From Knoellia aerolata DSM 18566 (GTDB lineage: Bacteria > Actinomycetota > Actinomycetes > Actinomycetales > Dermatophilaceae), in assembly GCF_000768695.1 (NCBI RefSeq), contig NZ_AVPL01000019.1:1-62278 (forward strand): a DNA stretch of 62,278 nucleotides. The letters are read 5' to 3'. The notes under the pieces were generated by a model. It worked only from the letters and a program-made list of their open reading frames with translations. It had not been told where the DNA came from and made no database searches. The translations under genes and the position numbers were made by a program. The number at the start of each line of letters is the position of its first letter. Within the stretch, counting starts at the first letter, position 1. This document shows positions 8,864-19,041 of this stretch, piece by piece.

Positions 8864-10209
8864 GCCGGGGCCCCCTCGTCGTCGTCGCGCGTTCTCGGGT
8901 GGTCCCGGGTGTCCGGGTCGACGGGGGTGAGGCGCAGCCGGTCGACCCGGCGGGCCTCCATGTCGATCACCGTGATCCGCCACCCGTCCGCCTCGACGAC
9001 GTCGCCGACCTCCGGGACCCGGCCCAGCTCGGACATGACGAACCCGGCGACGGTCTCGTAGGCCGCCCCCTCCGGGATCGCGATCCCGGTGCGCCGCAGG
9101 ATCTCGTCGGGTCGCCAGAGGCCCGGCACGGTCCACGACCCGTCGGACATCTGCCGGCCGGTGGTCTGGCTCCGGTCGTGCTCGTCGGAGACCTCACCCA
9201 CGATCTCCTCGACGAGGTCCTCGAGGGTCACGACGCCGGAGGTGCCGCCGTACTCGTCGACGACGATGGCGAACTGCTGGCCGCTGTCGCGCAGCTGGAT
9301 GAGCAGGGGGTCGAGGCGGATCGTCTCGGGCACGACGAGCGGCGGGGTCATCAGCGCGGACACCGGCACGTCGACGCGGCGGTCGTGGGGCACGGCGATC
9401 GCCTTCTTGACGTGGACGACGCCGTCGACGTCGTCCCAGTCGTCGTCGATCACCGGGAAACGAGAGTGACCCGTCCGGCGGGCGAGCTCGACGCACTCGC
9501 GGGCGGAGGCGGAGCGGTCGATGGCGGTGGCCCGCGAGCGCGGGGTCATGACGTCGGCGGCCGTCTGCGAGCCGAAGCCCAGCGAGGCCGTGACGAGGCG
9601 GGCCGTGCGCAGGTCGAGGGTGCCGGCCTCGGCCGACGTCCGGACGAGCGAGGCCAGCTCGGCCGGGCTGCGCGCGGCCGAGAGCTCCTCCTGCGGCTCG
9701 ACCCCGAGCGCACGCAGCGCGGAGTTGGCGGTGCCGTTGAGGAAGAAGAGCAACGGCTTGAGCGCGATCGCGAACCAGCGCACCGGGGACGCGACGACCT
9801 TGGCGGTGCTCAGCGGGGTCGAGATCGCCAGGGTCTTGGGGACCATCTCGCCGACGATCATCGAGAAGACGGTGGCGATCACCATCGCGAGCACGCCGGA
9901 CACGCGCGAGGCGGCCGACTCGGCGAGGCCCGCCGACTCCAGCGGCCCGCGGAGGAGGGCGCCGATCGAGGGGTTGGCGAGGAACCCCAGCACGAGGGTG
10001 GTGAGGGTGATCCCGACCTGCGACGCCGAGAGCTGGGTGGACAGGCTCCGCAGCGAGGCGAGCACGCTCCGCGCGCGGGCGTCACCACGCTCGACGCTCT
10101 TCTCGACCGAAAGGCGGTCGAGGGCCACGAGCGCGAACTCGGCGGCGACGAACACGGCGGTCCCCAGCGTCAGCGCGATGCCGGCGAGGACGAGTAACCA
10201 CTCGGTCAT
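8860..10209 (-). CDS. CNNM (DUF21)/CBS/CorC-HlyC membrane protein, first of a pair
   Basis: A 449-residue homologue of the downstream gene with the full family layout: N-terminal DUF21 transmembrane domain with GEMVPKTLAISTP, two CBS modules (HSRFPVIDDDWDDVDGVVHV; FAIVVDEYGGTSGVVTLEDL), and a C-terminal CorC/HlyC transporter-associated domain (YETVAGFVMSELGRVPEVGD) that the shorter partner lacks. The pair may form hetero-dimers. A TAGGAT element lies nine bases before the ATG. Predicted role is divalent cation efflux or tolerance, inferred from family only. Confidence 0.9.
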   Translation of the reverse strand: MTEWLLVLAGIALTLGTAVFVAAEFALVALDRLSVEKSVERGDARARSVLASLRSLSTQLSASQVGITLTTLVLGFLANPSIGALLRGPLESAGLAESAASRVSGVLAMVIATVFSMIVGEMVPKTLAISTPLSTAKVVASPVRWFAIALKPLLFFLNGTANSALRALGVEPQEELSAARSPAELASLVRTSAEAGTLDLRTARLVTASLGFGSQTAADVMTPRSRATAIDRSASARECVELARRTGHSRFPVIDDDWDDVDGVVHVKKAIAVPHDRRVDVPVSALMTPPLVVPETIRLDPLLIQLRDSGQQFAIVVDEYGGTSGVVTLEDLVEEIVGEVSDEHDRSQTTGRQMSDGSWTVPGLWRPDEILRRTGIAIPEGAAYETVAGFVMSELGRVPEVGDVVEADGWRITVIDMEARRVDRLRLTPVDPDTRDHPRTRDDDEGAPA

Positions 10210-10329
10210 AGTGGAGCCATCCTATGGACCGCGCGTGAGCGGGCCGGTCCACCCCTGCGTCGACCCCACCGCCGCCCCGGCCTGCAACACTGCAGGCATG
10301 GCAACACACGACCACGGGGGCGGTCCACG

Positions 10330-11322
10330 ATGACCACGACAGCACAGAGGACCGACGGCGCGCGGATCGAGGTGCGCGACCTCACCAAGACCTTCGGCAG
10401 CTTCACCGCCGTCGACCACCTGAGCTTCGAGGTCGAGCCGGGGCGCATCACCGGCTTCCTCGGCCCGAACGGTGCCGGCAAGACGACGACGCTGCGGATG
10501 CTGCTCGGGCTCGTCCGCCCGACCTCGGGTACGGCGACGATCGACGGGCGCGACTACCGCGACCTCGAGAACCCCTCGGCGACCGTGGGCTCCGCACTCG
10601 AGTCGACGAACTTCCACCCCGGGCGCAGCGGGCGCGACCACCTCCGGGTGCTCGCCGCGGCCGGTGGCCTCCCTGACAGCCGCGTGGACGAGATGCTCGA
10701 GCTGACCGGCATACCGGCAGCTGCGCGCAAGCGCGCGGGTGAGTACTCCATGGGCATGCGCCAGCGTCTCGGCCTCGCCGCGGCCCTGCTCGGCGACCCC
10801 CGCGTCCTCCTCCTCGACGAGCCCTCGAACGGTCTCGACCCCGAGGGCATCCGGTGGCTGCGGGGGTTCCTGCGCCACCTCAGCAGCCAGGGCAAGACCA
10901 TCCTCGTGTCGAGCCACCAGCTCCAGGAGGTCCAGCAGACCGTCGACGACGTCGTCATCATCGCCAACGGCCGCCTCGTGCGCTCCGGCGCGATGTCCGA
11001 CCTGCGGGGAGCGCCGTCGACGATCGTGCGCACGTCGGACCCGGACCGCCTCGTCGGAGCCCTCCGGGTGGCCGACGTCATGGCGGCAGCCGGCGACGAC
11101 GGCGAGCTCGTCGTCGAGACGACGGACAAGCGCCTCGTCGGTGACGTCGCCCTGCGCGCTGGGCTGCCGATCTGGGAGCTGCGCGACCGCAAGGCCGATC
11201 TCGAGGAGCTCTTCTTCGACCTCACCGAGGGCACCAACCGCAACCTCGGCGACGGCGCCACGTCCCCGCCCCCACCGACCGAGAGAGATGCCGTGTCCGG
11301 CCAGGAAGGAGCGAACGAGTGA
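10330..11322 (+). CDS. ABC transporter ATP-binding protein
   Basis: A 330-residue ATPase with Walker A GPNGAGKTT (about residues 45-53), Q-loop region, signature YSMGMRQRLGLAAALLG, Walker B VLLLDEPSNGLDPEG and H-loop VSSHQL. The SMGMRQR signature and C-terminal extension resemble bacitracin/lantibiotic-immunity or CcmA-like exporters. It overlaps the permease start, so the two form an exporter. A small inverted repeat, CCTGCA-ACAC-TGCAGG, lies upstream near 10279-10294. The substrate cannot be told from sequence. Confidence 0.9.
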   Translation: MTTTAQRTDGARIEVRDLTKTFGSFTAVDHLSFEVEPGRITGFLGPNGAGKTTTLRMLLGLVRPTSGTATIDGRDYRDLENPSATVGSALESTNFHPGRSGRDHLRVLAAAGGLPDSRVDEMLELTGIPAAARKRAGEYSMGMRQRLGLAAALLGDPRVLLLDEPSNGLDPEGIRWLRGFLRHLSSQGKTILVSSHQLQEVQQTVDDVVIIANGRLVRSGAMSDLRGAPSTIVRTSDPDRLVGALRVADVMAAAGDDGELVVETTDKRLVGDVALRAGLPIWELRDRKADLEELFFDLTEGTNRNLGDGATSPPPPTERDAVSGQEGANE

Positions 11323-12122
11323 TGGGCGCTGCCATCAGGTCCGAGTTCCGCAAGATCTTCACGACCCGCCTGTGGTGGGGCATGGCCATCGGCATCTTCG
11401 TCGCCGGTGCGCTCTTCGCCGGGTTCTTCGGCTGGGTTCTCACGTCGGACCAGCCCGGGGGGCCCGGCGGGGGTCCCGCGCTCGAGGGCGACGCCACGCA
11501 GGTCGTCAACTCCGTCTACACGGCAGGGCTGGGGGTCGGCTACCTCCTGCTCCTCACGATGGGCATCCTGCAGATCGGCTCCGAGTACCGCCACAAGACC
11601 ATCACCGCGACGTTCCTCGCCACACCCAAGCGGGTGCGGGCGATGCTGGCCAAGGTCGTGGCCCTCCTCGGCATCGGCGGTGTCTACGGGCTGATCAGCC
11701 TCCTCGGGTCGGTCGCCGTCGGCGCCATCGTGCTGACCCTCCGGGACGTCGACCCGTTCCCGTCCACCGAGGTGCTGCGCACCCTGGCCCTCAGCCTGCT
11801 GGCGCTGGGCCTCTGGGCCCTCATCGGGCTCGGCGTGGGGATCCTCATCCCCAACCAGGTCGCGGCGATCCTCGTCGGGGTGGGTGTGGCCTGGATCGTC
11901 GAGCCCCTCCTCGGACTCGGCCTGAGCTACGTCGACGCCGCGAAGGACGTCGTGCCGTACTTCCCGAGCAACGCCACCAACGCGATGGTCAACGGGGTGA
12001 CGCAGGGCGGCTCGCAGGTCGACTACCTCCCGTGGTGGGCCGGCGCGCTCGTGCTCGCCGCGTACGCCGCGGCACTCAGCGCCTTCGGGACGTGGCGGAC
12101 CGTCCGGCAGGACATCTCCTAG
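11319..12122 (+). CDS. ABC-2 type transporter permease
   Basis: Membrane partner of the preceding ATPase, 267 residues with about six hydrophobic segments: one at residues 18-40, one near 67-86, and four between about 105 and 265. The REFRKIFTTRLWWG N-terminus and the conserved GSEYRHKTITATFL stretch are typical of ABC-2 permeases that export antibiotics, lipids or peptides. GTG 11319 or ATG 11322 could be the start; AAGGAG lies 7 or 10 bases upstream. The stop of the ATPase overlaps both. Confidence 0.86.
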   Translation: MMGAAIRSEFRKIFTTRLWWGMAIGIFVAGALFAGFFGWVLTSDQPGGPGGGPALEGDATQVVNSVYTAGLGVGYLLLLTMGILQIGSEYRHKTITATFLATPKRVRAMLAKVVALLGIGGVYGLISLLGSVAVGAIVLTLRDVDPFPSTEVLRTLALSLLALGLWALIGLGVGILIPNQVAAILVGVGVAWIVEPLLGLGLSYVDAAKDVVPYFPSNATNAMVNGVTQGGSQVDYLPWWAGALVLAAYAAALSAFGTWRTVRQDIS

Positions 12123-12237
12123 GTCCTCCGCGCGCCACGCGACCGGCTGGGCCGACGCTCGCGCGACCACCCCGGAGGGCTAGGCTGGTCGGACACGTGA
12201 ACGTCGATGTCGACACGCAGAAAGAGGCGTATCCGCC

Positions 12238-15200
12238 GTGCCTGACCAGCCCGCATCCCAGGACCCCCTGACCGCATTCGGACCCAACGAGTGGCTGGTG
12301 GACGAGCTGTTCGAGCAGTACCAGACCGACAAGAACTCGGTCGACAAGGCGTGGTGGGACTTCTTCGCGGACTACGACCCGGCGGCCGGTCACCCCGGCG
12401 GCGGCAACGGCGCCCCTGCGGCGTCGGGATCGGAACCCGAGACCGGGTCCGGCACGCAGCCCACGACCTCGGCCTCGGCCCGGCCGGCGCCGCCCCGGAG
12501 CGCAGCGGCGTCCCCGACTCCCCAGGCCAAGGCCAAGGCTGCGAGGGCTGACGCGCCGACGTCGACGCCGGCCACGCCCCCCGCCCCGAAGAGCCAGCCC
12601 GCTGCCAGGACGCCCGCGCCGACCGCCAAGACGGCCACCTCCGCAGCCAAGACGCCCGCGCCGGCGGCCAGGGCCGAAACCCCCGCCACTGCCGCGTCGG
12701 GCGAGCCCAAGACGCGCGAGGCGGGATCGCCCAAGTCCGAGGGCGCGGTCAACCAGCCCGAGAGCACCCCCATCCGCGGGGCCAGCGCCCGGGTCGTCAC
12801 CAACATGGAGGCCTCGCTCACGGTGCCCACCGCGACGAGCGTGCGCGCCATCCCGGCCAAGCTCCTCGTCGACAACCGGATCGTCATCAACAACCACCTC
12901 GCCCGCTCGCGCGGCGGCAAGGTGAGCTTCACCCACCTCATCGGCTTCGCCGTCGTCAAGGCACTCGGCTCGATGCCGGCCATGAACAACGGCTACGCCA
13001 CCGACGAGAAGGGCAAGCCGGTCCTCGTGACCCCGGCGCACGTCAACTTCGGGCTCGCGATCGACCTCGAGAAGCCGGACGGCTCGCGCAGCCTGCTCGT
13101 CCCGTCCATCAAGGCAGCCGAGACGATGGACTTCGCGCACTTCTGGACGGCATACGAGGAGATGGTCAAGAAGGCGCGCGGTGGCAAGCTCACCGTCGAG
13201 GACTTCCAGGGCACGTCGATCTCGCTGACCAACCCGGGCGGGATCGGCACCGTGCACTCCGTGCCGCGGCTCATGGCCGGCCAGGGCACGATCATCGCCG
13301 TCGGCGCGATGGACTACCCCGCCGAGTGGCAGGGCGCGAGCGACGAGACGCTCAACCGCAACGCCGTCTCGAAGACCATGACGCTGACGAGCACCTACGA
13401 CCACCGGATCATCCAGGGTGCCCAGTCCGGTGAGTTCCTCCGCGTCATCCACCAGCTCCTCCTCGGTGAGAACGGCTTCTACGACGAGATCTTCGAGAGC
13501 CTGCGCATCCCCTACGAGCCGGTGCGCTGGGTCCAGGACATCTCCGCCTCGCACGACGACGACATCAACAAGGTCGCCCGCGTGCAGGAGCTCATCCACG
13601 CCTACCGCGTCCGCGGCCACCTCATGGCCGACACCGACCCGCTCGAGTACAAGCAGCGCAGCCACCAGGACCTCGACGTCACGAGCCACGGCCTCACGCT
13701 CTGGGACCTCGACCGCTTCTTCGCCACGGGTGGCTTCGGCGGGGAGCCGTTCCTCAAGCTGCGCAAGATCCTCGGCATCCTGCGGGACAGCTACTGCCGC
13801 ACCATCGGTGTCGAGTACATGCACATCCAGGATCCCGAGCAGCGCGAGTGGATCCAGTCCCGGATCGAGGTCGGCTACGCCAAGACGACCCGTGAGGAGC
13901 AGCTCCGGATCCTGCGCAAGCTCAACGCCGCCGAGGCGTTCGAGACCTTCCTCCAGACGAAGTTCGTCGGCCAGAAGCGCTTCTCCCTCGAGGGCGGCGA
14001 ATCCGTCATCGCCCTCCTCGACCGCGTGCTGTCGCGTGCAGCCGAGGACGACCTCGACGAGGTCTGCATCGGGATGCCGCACCGGGGGCGCCTCAACGTG
14101 CTCGCCAACATCGCGGGCAAGTCCTACGGCCAGATCTTCCGCGAGTTCGAGGGCAAGCAGGACCCGCGCTCGGTCCAGGGTTCCGGCGACGTCAAGTACC
14201 ACCTCGGCACCGAGGGGACCTTCACCGCCGAGGGCGGCGCGACCACCAAGGTCTACCTCGCGGCCAACCCGTCGCACCTCGAGGCGGTCAACCCGGTGCT
14301 CGAGGGCATCGTGCGCGCCAAGCAGGACCGCCTCGACCTCGCCGGCGAGGGCTTCACCGTCCTCCCGGTCCTGCTCCACGGTGACGCGGCCTTCGCCGGC
14401 CAGGGCGTCGTGGCCGAGACGCTCAACCTCTCGCAGCTGCGCGGCTACCGCACCGGCGGCACCGTCCACGTCGTCATCAACAACCAGGTCGGGTTCACGA
14501 CCTCCCCGAGCTCGTCACGCTCCTCGACGTACTCCACCGACGTGGCCCGGATGATCCAGGCGCCGATCTTCCACGTCAACGGCGACGACCCCGAGGCGTG
14601 CGTGCGCGTCGCGGAGCTCGCCTACGACTTCCGGCAGGAGTTCACCAAGGACGTCGTCATCGACATGGTCTGCTACCGCCGCCGCGGTCACAACGAGGGT
14701 GACGACCCCTCGATGACCCAGCCGCTGATGTACCACCTCATCGAGGCCAAGCGCAGCGTCCGCAAGCTCTACACCGAGTCCCTCATCGGGCGCGGCGACA
14801 TCACCGTCGAGGACGCGGAAGCCGCGCTGCGCGACTACCAGCAGCAGCTCGAGCGGGTCTTCGTCGAGACCAAGGAGGCCCTCAAGGCCAACGACGCGGA
14901 GGCTGCCCGGGCCGCCGACGACAACTACACCGGCACCGACGTCGAGGGCCACACCGGGCTCGAGCCGCCCACCGCGCAGACCGCGGACGCCACCGACCGC
15001 TCGGCCTCCGACACCGCCATCTCCCCCGAGGAGCTCAAGGCGATCGGCGAGGTGTTCGCCAACCCGCCGCAGGGATTCACGGTGCACCCCAAGCTCCAGC
15101 AGATGCTCGAGAAGCGCGTCGCCAGCGTCAGCCAGGGCGGGATCGACTGGGCGACCGGTGAGCTCCTCGCCTTCGGCTCCCTCCTCAAGGAGGGCACCCC

Positions 15201-16176
15201 GGTGCGTCTCGCCGGCCAGGACAGCCGACGCGGCACCTTCGTGCAGCGCCACGCTGTCCTCATCGACAAGAAGACCGCGCTGGAGTGGACCCCGCTGCTC
15301 TACCTCGGCGAGGGCCAGGGCCGGTTCTGGGTCTACGACTCCCTCCTGTCGGAGTTCGCGGCGATGGGCTTCGAGTACGGCTACTCGGTGGAACGCCCCG
15401 ACGCGCTCGTGCTGTGGGAGGCGCAGTTCGGCGACTTCTTCAACGGCGCCCAGACGATCATCGACGAGTTCATCAGCAGCTCGGAGCAGAAGTGGGGCCA
15501 GCGCAGCTCGGTCGTGCTGCTCCTCCCCCACGGCTACGAGGGGCAGGGTCCGGACCACTCGTCGGCGAGGATCGAGCGCTTCCTGCAGATGTGCGCCGAG
15601 GACAACATGACGGTCGCCTACCCGTCGACTCCGGCGTCGTACTTCCACCTGCTGCGCCGCCAGGCCTACGCCCGCCCGCGACGGCCCCTCATCGTCTTCA
15701 CCCCGAAGTCGATGCTGCGCCTCAAGGCGGCCGCGAGCATGCCCGAGGACTTCACGACCGGCACCTTCCGGCCGATCCTCCCCGACCGCGACGACGCCAC
15801 GAGCGGCACCGTCGACCGGGTGCTCCTCGCCGCCGGCAAGGTCGTGCACGACCTCGAGGCCGAGCGGGCCAAGCGCGGCGACACGTCGACGGCGATCCTG
15901 CGGATGGAGCAGTACTACCCGCTGCCCGGCAAGCAGATCGCCGACGAGCTCGCCAAGTACCCCGACGCCGAGCTCGTCGTCGTCCAGGACGAGCCGCAGA
16001 ACCAGGGCGCCTGGCCGTTCCTCGCGCTCAACCTCCCCGCGGCCCTCGCCGAGCACGACGTCCAGCGCCCGCTGCGGGTGCTCTCGCGCAAGGCGTCGGC
16101 GTCACCGGCGACCGGGTCGTCCAAGAAGCACCAGGGCGAGCAGGTCGAGCTCGTCGCGGCGGCCTTCACCCGCTGA
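12238..16176 (+). CDS. kgd: Multifunctional 2-oxoglutarate metabolism enzyme (Kgd/OdhA type)
   Basis: Actinobacterial fusion of 2-oxoglutarate dehydrogenase E1o with an E2o-like succinyltransferase domain, acting in the TCA cycle. The 1312 residues show a short N-terminal helix ([20 protein letters not shown]), a Pro/Ala/Lys/Thr-rich linker to about residue 175, an acyltransferase domain ending with [15 protein letters not shown], and the thiamine-diphosphate E1 region ([45 protein letters not shown]). It is about 80 residues longer than well-known homologues, mostly through the linker. Start GTG follows an AGAAAGAGG site; TAGGCT at 12181-12186 is a likely -10. Regulation by an OdhI/GarA-type FHA protein is expected from the family; that gene is not here. 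Confidence 0.96.
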   Translation: MPDQPASQDPLTAFGPNEWLVDELFEQYQTDKNSVDKAWWDFFADYDPAAGHPGGGNGAPAASGSEPETGSGTQPTTSASARPAPPRSAAASPTPQAKAKAARADAPTSTPATPPAPKSQPAARTPAPTAKTATSAAKTPAPAARAETPATAASGEPKTREAGSPKSEGAVNQPESTPIRGASARVVTNMEASLTVPTATSVRAIPAKLLVDNRIVINNHLARSRGGKVSFTHLIGFAVVKALGSMPAMNNGYATDEKGKPVLVTPAHVNFGLAIDLEKPDGSRSLLVPSIKAAETMDFAHFWTAYEEMVKKARGGKLTVEDFQGTSISLTNPGGIGTVHSVPRLMAGQGTIIAVGAMDYPAEWQGASDETLNRNAVSKTMTLTSTYDHRIIQGAQSGEFLRVIHQLLLGENGFYDEIFESLRIPYEPVRWVQDISASHDDDINKVARVQELIHAYRVRGHLMADTDPLEYKQRSHQDLDVTSHGLTLWDLDRFFATGGFGGEPFLKLRKILGILRDSYCRTIGVEYMHIQDPEQREWIQSRIEVGYAKTTREEQLRILRKLNAAEAFETFLQTKFVGQKRFSLEGGESVIALLDRVLSRAAEDDLDEVCIGMPHRGRLNVLANIAGKSYGQIFREFEGKQDPRSVQGSGDVKYHLGTEGTFTAEGGATTKVYLAANPSHLEAVNPVLEGIVRAKQDRLDLAGEGFTVLPVLLHGDAAFAGQGVVAETLNLSQLRGYRTGGTVHVVINNQVGFTTSPSSSRSSTYSTDVARMIQAPIFHVNGDDPEACVRVAELAYDFRQEFTKDVVIDMVCYRRRGHNEGDDPSMTQPLMYHLIEAKRSVRKLYTESLIGRGDITVEDAEAALRDYQQQLERVFVETKEALKANDAEAARAADDNYTGTDVEGHTGLEPPTAQTADATDRSASDTAISPEELKAIGEVFANPPQGFTVHPKLQQMLEKRVASVSQGGIDWATGELLAFGSLLKEGTPVRLAGQDSRRGTFVQRHAVLIDKKTALEWTPLLYLGEGQGRFWVYDSLLSEFAAMGFEYGYSVERPDALVLWEAQFGDFFNGAQTIIDEFISSSEQKWGQRSSVVLLLPHGYEGQGPDHSSARIERFLQMCAEDNMTVAYPSTPASYFHLLRRQAYARPRRPLIVFTPKSMLRLKAAASMPEDFTTGTFRPILPDRDDATSGTVDRVLLAAGKVVHDLEAERAKRGDTSTAILRMEQYYPLPGKQIADELAKYPDAELVVVQDEPQNQGAWPFLALNLPAALAEHDVQRPLRVLSRKASASPATGSSKKHQGEQVELVAAAFTR

Positions 16177-16193
16177 CGGCGGAAGGCGGGTGG

Positions 16194-16231
16194 GGCGCCG
16201 CCGGGCGTCGGTCACCGACCGCCGGGGCGCC
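16194..16231 (+). terminator. Candidate terminator after kgd
   Basis: An imperfect GC-rich hairpin: GGCGCC arms at both ends (16194-16199 and 16226-16231), then CCGG and TCGGT/ACCGA pairs separated by single bulges. There is no T-run. It ends six bases before the -10 of the next gene, so it probably separates kgd from the DUF6104 gene. Confidence 0.5.
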
Positions 16232-16249
16232 GCGCGTTAGGGTTTCGTC

Positions 16250-16426
16250 GTGTACTTCACCGACCGAGGGATCGAGGAGCTCGAGGCGCGGCGCGGGGAC
16301 GAAGAGGTCACCTTCGCCTGGCTCGCCGAACAGCTGCGCACCTTCGTGGACCTCCACCCCGATTTCGAGACCCCCGTCGAGCGACTCGCCACCTGGCTGG
16401 CCCGGCTCGACGACGAGGACGACTGA
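16250..16426 (+). CDS. Small conserved acidic protein (DUF6104-like)
   Basis: A 58-residue protein beginning VYFTDRGIEELEARRGDE and ending in LARLDDEDD. I recognise it as the small actinobacterial DUF6104 type; its function is unknown. It is predicted cytoplasmic, mostly helical and very acidic, with no Cys and no membrane segment. GTG 16250 is preceded at six bases by TAGGGT (16238-16243), so the message is probably leaderless. The gene ends three bases before the SGNH hydrolase ATG, implying one transcript. Confidence 0.8.
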   Translation: MYFTDRGIEELEARRGDEEVTFAWLAEQLRTFVDLHPDFETPVERLATWLARLDDEDD

Positions 16427-16429
16427 CCG

Positions 16430-17116
16430 ATGAGCAACGCCCACAGCCCGACCCACCCCTCCGACGAGGGTGACGGCGGCGACCTCGAGTTCCGGCCGAG
16501 CGCCGAGTTCAGCGTCCCCGCCGACGGGCCCCGTGACGTCGCGATCGTCTTCCTCGGCGCCTCCATGGTCGCGGGGGTCGGCGACCCCAAGGGTCAGGGC
16601 TGGGTCACTCGGGTCGTCGGCCGCACGTCGCACCCGGACCTCGAGCTCACGGCATACAACCTCGGGGTGCGCGGACAGACCAGCGGTGACGTGCTCGCCC
16701 GCTGGCATTCCGAGTGCCCGCCCCGCTGGAAGGACCGGGGCGAGAAGCGGCTCGTCGTCCAGGTCGGCGCCAACGACATCGCCTCCGGCGTCACCCTCGC
16801 CCGGCACCGGCTCAACCTCGCCAACATCCTGGACGAGGCAGCGAGCACCGGTGTCTCCTCGTTCGTCGTCAGCCCGCCGCCGAGCAGCGACCCGGCGTTC
16901 AACGACAAGCTGGGGGTCCTCGTCGAGTCGCAGGCCGACGTCTGCGCCCGTCGCTCGGTGCCCTTCGTCGACTGCTTCCGGCCCCTGCTCGGCCACGACC
17001 AGTGGCGCTCGGAGCTGGCCGCCAGCCACGACGGTCACCACCCGGGGCAGGCCGGCTACGGCCTCATCGCGTGGCTCGTGCTCCACAACGGCTGGAACGA
17101 CTGGCTCCGGATCTGA
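16430..17116 (+). CDS. SGNH/GDSL-type hydrolase
   Basis: A 228-residue esterase/lipase-like hydrolase without signal peptide. Block I reads FLGASMVAG with candidate nucleophile Ser45 (GAS instead of GDS), block II has the Gly in NLGVRGQTSGD, block III the Asn in VQVGANDIA, and block V the Asp/His pair in SHDGHHPGQAGY. All four catalytic positions are therefore covered. The first 25 residues are acidic and look disordered. It follows DUF6104 by three bases. The natural substrate is unknown; acyl-ester or lysophospholipid cleavage is the family norm. Confidence 0.85.
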   Translation: MSNAHSPTHPSDEGDGGDLEFRPSAEFSVPADGPRDVAIVFLGASMVAGVGDPKGQGWVTRVVGRTSHPDLELTAYNLGVRGQTSGDVLARWHSECPPRWKDRGEKRLVVQVGANDIASGVTLARHRLNLANILDEAASTGVSSFVVSPPPSSDPAFNDKLGVLVESQADVCARRSVPFVDCFRPLLGHDQWRSELAASHDGHHPGQAGYGLIAWLVLHNGWNDWLRI

Positions 17117-17131
17117 CCCGGGCCCGCCGGC

Positions 17132-18100
17132 TCACGTCGTGAAGACGACCTTGCCGGCCACCTGGCCGTCGACCATCCGCGCGAACCCGTCCCGGGCCTG
17201 CGCCAGCGGCAGGACCGAGTCGATGAGCGGCTCGATGCCCTGGCCGACGACGAAGGCCGCCAGACGCTGGAGCTCGTCGCTGGTGCCCATCGTCGAACCG
17301 ACGACGCGCAGCTGCTTGAAGAAGATCTTGGTGAGCTCGGCCCTGGCGGGCGCGTCACCGGAGGTCGCCCCCGAGATGACGATCGTCCCGCCGGGCCGCA
17401 GCGCGTTGACCGAGTGCGACCACGTCGCCGCCCCGACCGTCTCGAGCACCGCGTCGACCCGCTCGGGCAGCCGCTCCCCGGAGGCGAACGCCCGGTCCGC
17501 GCCGAGCGCGACTGCCTGCCGACCCCTGGCCTCGTCGCGGCTGGTCACCCACACCCGCAGGCCCGCGGCCGCGCCCAGCTGGACCAGCGCCGTCGCGACC
17601 CCGCCGGCCGCACCCTGGACGAGGACCGTGCCCCCGGGCTGCACCCCCGCGTTGGTGAAGAGCATCCGGTATGCCGTGAGCCATGCGGTCGGGAGGCAGG
17701 CCGCCTGCTCCCAGCTCAGGGACTCCGGCTTGGGCACGAGGTTGGTCCGTGGCACCGCGACCTTCGTCGCGAGCGTGCCGTCGTGCAGCTCGGAGAGCAG
17801 CGTGCGCCGGGGGTCGAGGGTCTCGTCGCCGCGCCAGCCGTCCGAGGGGATGACGGCATGCACGATGACCTCGTTGCCGTCCGGGTCGCGGCCCGCGCCG
17901 TCGCACCCCAGCACCATGGGCAGTCGGTCCGCGGGCAGGCCCACGCCCCGCAGTGACCAGACGTCGTGGTGGTTGAGCGCGCACGCGACGAGGTCGACGA
18001 CGACCCAGCCCTCCGGGGTCTGCGGGTCGGGTCGCTCCCCCACCTCGAGACCCGAGAGCGGGTCGGTGGAGGACTGCGACACGGCGTAGGCGGCGAGCAT
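17132..18100 (-). CDS. Zinc-type alcohol dehydrogenase-like (MDR) oxidoreductase
   Basis: A 322-residue medium-chain dehydrogenase/reductase. The N-terminal GroES-like domain has CALNHHDVWSLRGVG, and the NAD(P) Rossmann domain has VLVQGAAGGVATALVQLGAAAG. The structural-zinc cysteine cluster of true alcohol dehydrogenases is absent, so a quinone-oxidoreductase or crotonyl-CoA-reductase-like role is more likely. ATG 18100 lies six bases after TAGGGT (18107-18112) on the minus strand, consistent with leaderless transcription. It is convergent with the SGNH hydrolase and divergent from mmuM. Substrate unknown. Confidence 0.85.
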   Translation of the reverse strand: MLAAYAVSQSSTDPLSGLEVGERPDPQTPEGWVVVDLVACALNHHDVWSLRGVGLPADRLPMVLGCDGAGRDPDGNEVIVHAVIPSDGWRGDETLDPRRTLLSELHDGTLATKVAVPRTNLVPKPESLSWEQAACLPTAWLTAYRMLFTNAGVQPGGTVLVQGAAGGVATALVQLGAAAGLRVWVTSRDEARGRQAVALGADRAFASGERLPERVDAVLETVGAATWSHSVNALRPGGTIVISGATSGDAPARAELTKIFFKQLRVVGSTMGTSDELQRLAAFVVGQGIEPLIDSVLPLAQARDGFARMVDGQVAGKVVFTT

Positions 18101-18158
18101 GCACCGACCCTACCCACGCCGCTCCCCCACCCGGCGCGGCCAGTGCGACGATGTGTCG

Positions 18159-19037
18159 ATGAGCAGCGACGAGCACCCTGCCCCGGTCGTCCTCGACGGC
18201 GGGTTCGCGACCGCCCTCGAGTCCCGGGGCCACGACCTGTCCGGCCTGCTGTGGTCGGCACGACTGCTCCGGGACGCCCCCGACGAGGTCGTGGCTGTGC
18301 ACCGGGCGTTCGTCGACGCCGGAGCCGAGGTCGTCATCAGCGCGTCCTACCAGGCCAGCCACGCCGGGTACGCGCGGGCCGGCCTCACCGCCGAGCAGTG
18401 CGACGCCGACCTCGAGTCGTCGGTCCGGCTGGCGCGTGAGGGTGCGGACGGCCGCGCCCGGGTCGCAGCATCCGTGGGCCCGTGGGGCGCACACCTCGCC
18501 GACGGGTCCGAGTACACGGGCTATCCCGGAGTGCGCCGGGGCGAGCTGCGGGACTTCCACGCGCGACGGCTCGAGCGCCTCGTCGCGGCCGGACCCGACC
18601 TCGTCGCCGTCGAGACCCTCCCCGAGCTCCTCGAGGCCGAGGTCGTCGTGGACCTCCTGGCCGAGGTCGCGCCCGACCTGCCCTACTGGGTGTCCTTCTC
18701 GGCCAGGGGCGACGCCCGGCTCACCGGGGGCGCGCCGTTCGCCGAGGCGGTCGACGTCGTCGGCGGCCAGGCCGTCGCCGTCGGGGTGAACTGCACGGCG
18801 CCGCAGCACGTCGAAGAGCTGCTGGCGTCGGCGCAGGCGAGCGTGCCGTACGTCGTCTACCCGAACGCCGGCGCCGTCTACGACGCCGGGACCAAGACGT
18901 GGACCGACGACGGGGCGTCGCAGTTCCCGCGGGCGTCGGTCCGCCGCTGGCACGAGCTCGGGGCCCGCTACCTCGGCGGCTGCTGCGGGATCGGCACGGA
19001 CGGCATACGCGGCATCTCGGACGCCCTGCGCACCTGA
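18159..19037 (+). CDS. mmuM: Homocysteine S-methyltransferase
   Basis: Transfers a methyl group from S-methylmethionine or S-adenosylmethionine to homocysteine, forming methionine. The 292-residue protein begins with VVLDGGFATALESRG and keeps the three zinc cysteines: one in GVNCTAPQH and the pair in GGCCGIG near the C-terminus. The start ATG 18159 lies six bases after GACGAT (18147-18152). The 20-codon upstream extension of the open frame would run through that promoter and is rejected. No mmuP permease is adjacent. Convergent with the malic enzyme gene, four bases apart. Confidence 0.88.
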   Translation: MSSDEHPAPVVLDGGFATALESRGHDLSGLLWSARLLRDAPDEVVAVHRAFVDAGAEVVISASYQASHAGYARAGLTAEQCDADLESSVRLAREGADGRARVAASVGPWGAHLADGSEYTGYPGVRRGELRDFHARRLERLVAAGPDLVAVETLPELLEAEVVVDLLAEVAPDLPYWVSFSARGDARLTGGAPFAEAVDVVGGQAVAVGVNCTAPQHVEELLASAQASVPYVVYPNAGAVYDAGTKTWTDDGASQFPRASVRRWHELGARYLGGCCGIGTDGIRGISDALRT

Positions 19038-19041
19038 GCCG

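Noticed and set aside
12076-14469. A 797-codon open frame antisense to kgd
   Set aside because: Antisense frame of a GC-rich gene; Asp/Glu/Leu/Val/Gly-rich translation without domains. kgd on the other strand is unambiguous.
18099-18158. Possible SAM-type riboswitch or N-terminal extension before mmuM
   Set aside because: The -10 element ends six bases before ATG 18159, leaving no leader for a riboswitch, and the extension would overlap the promoter.
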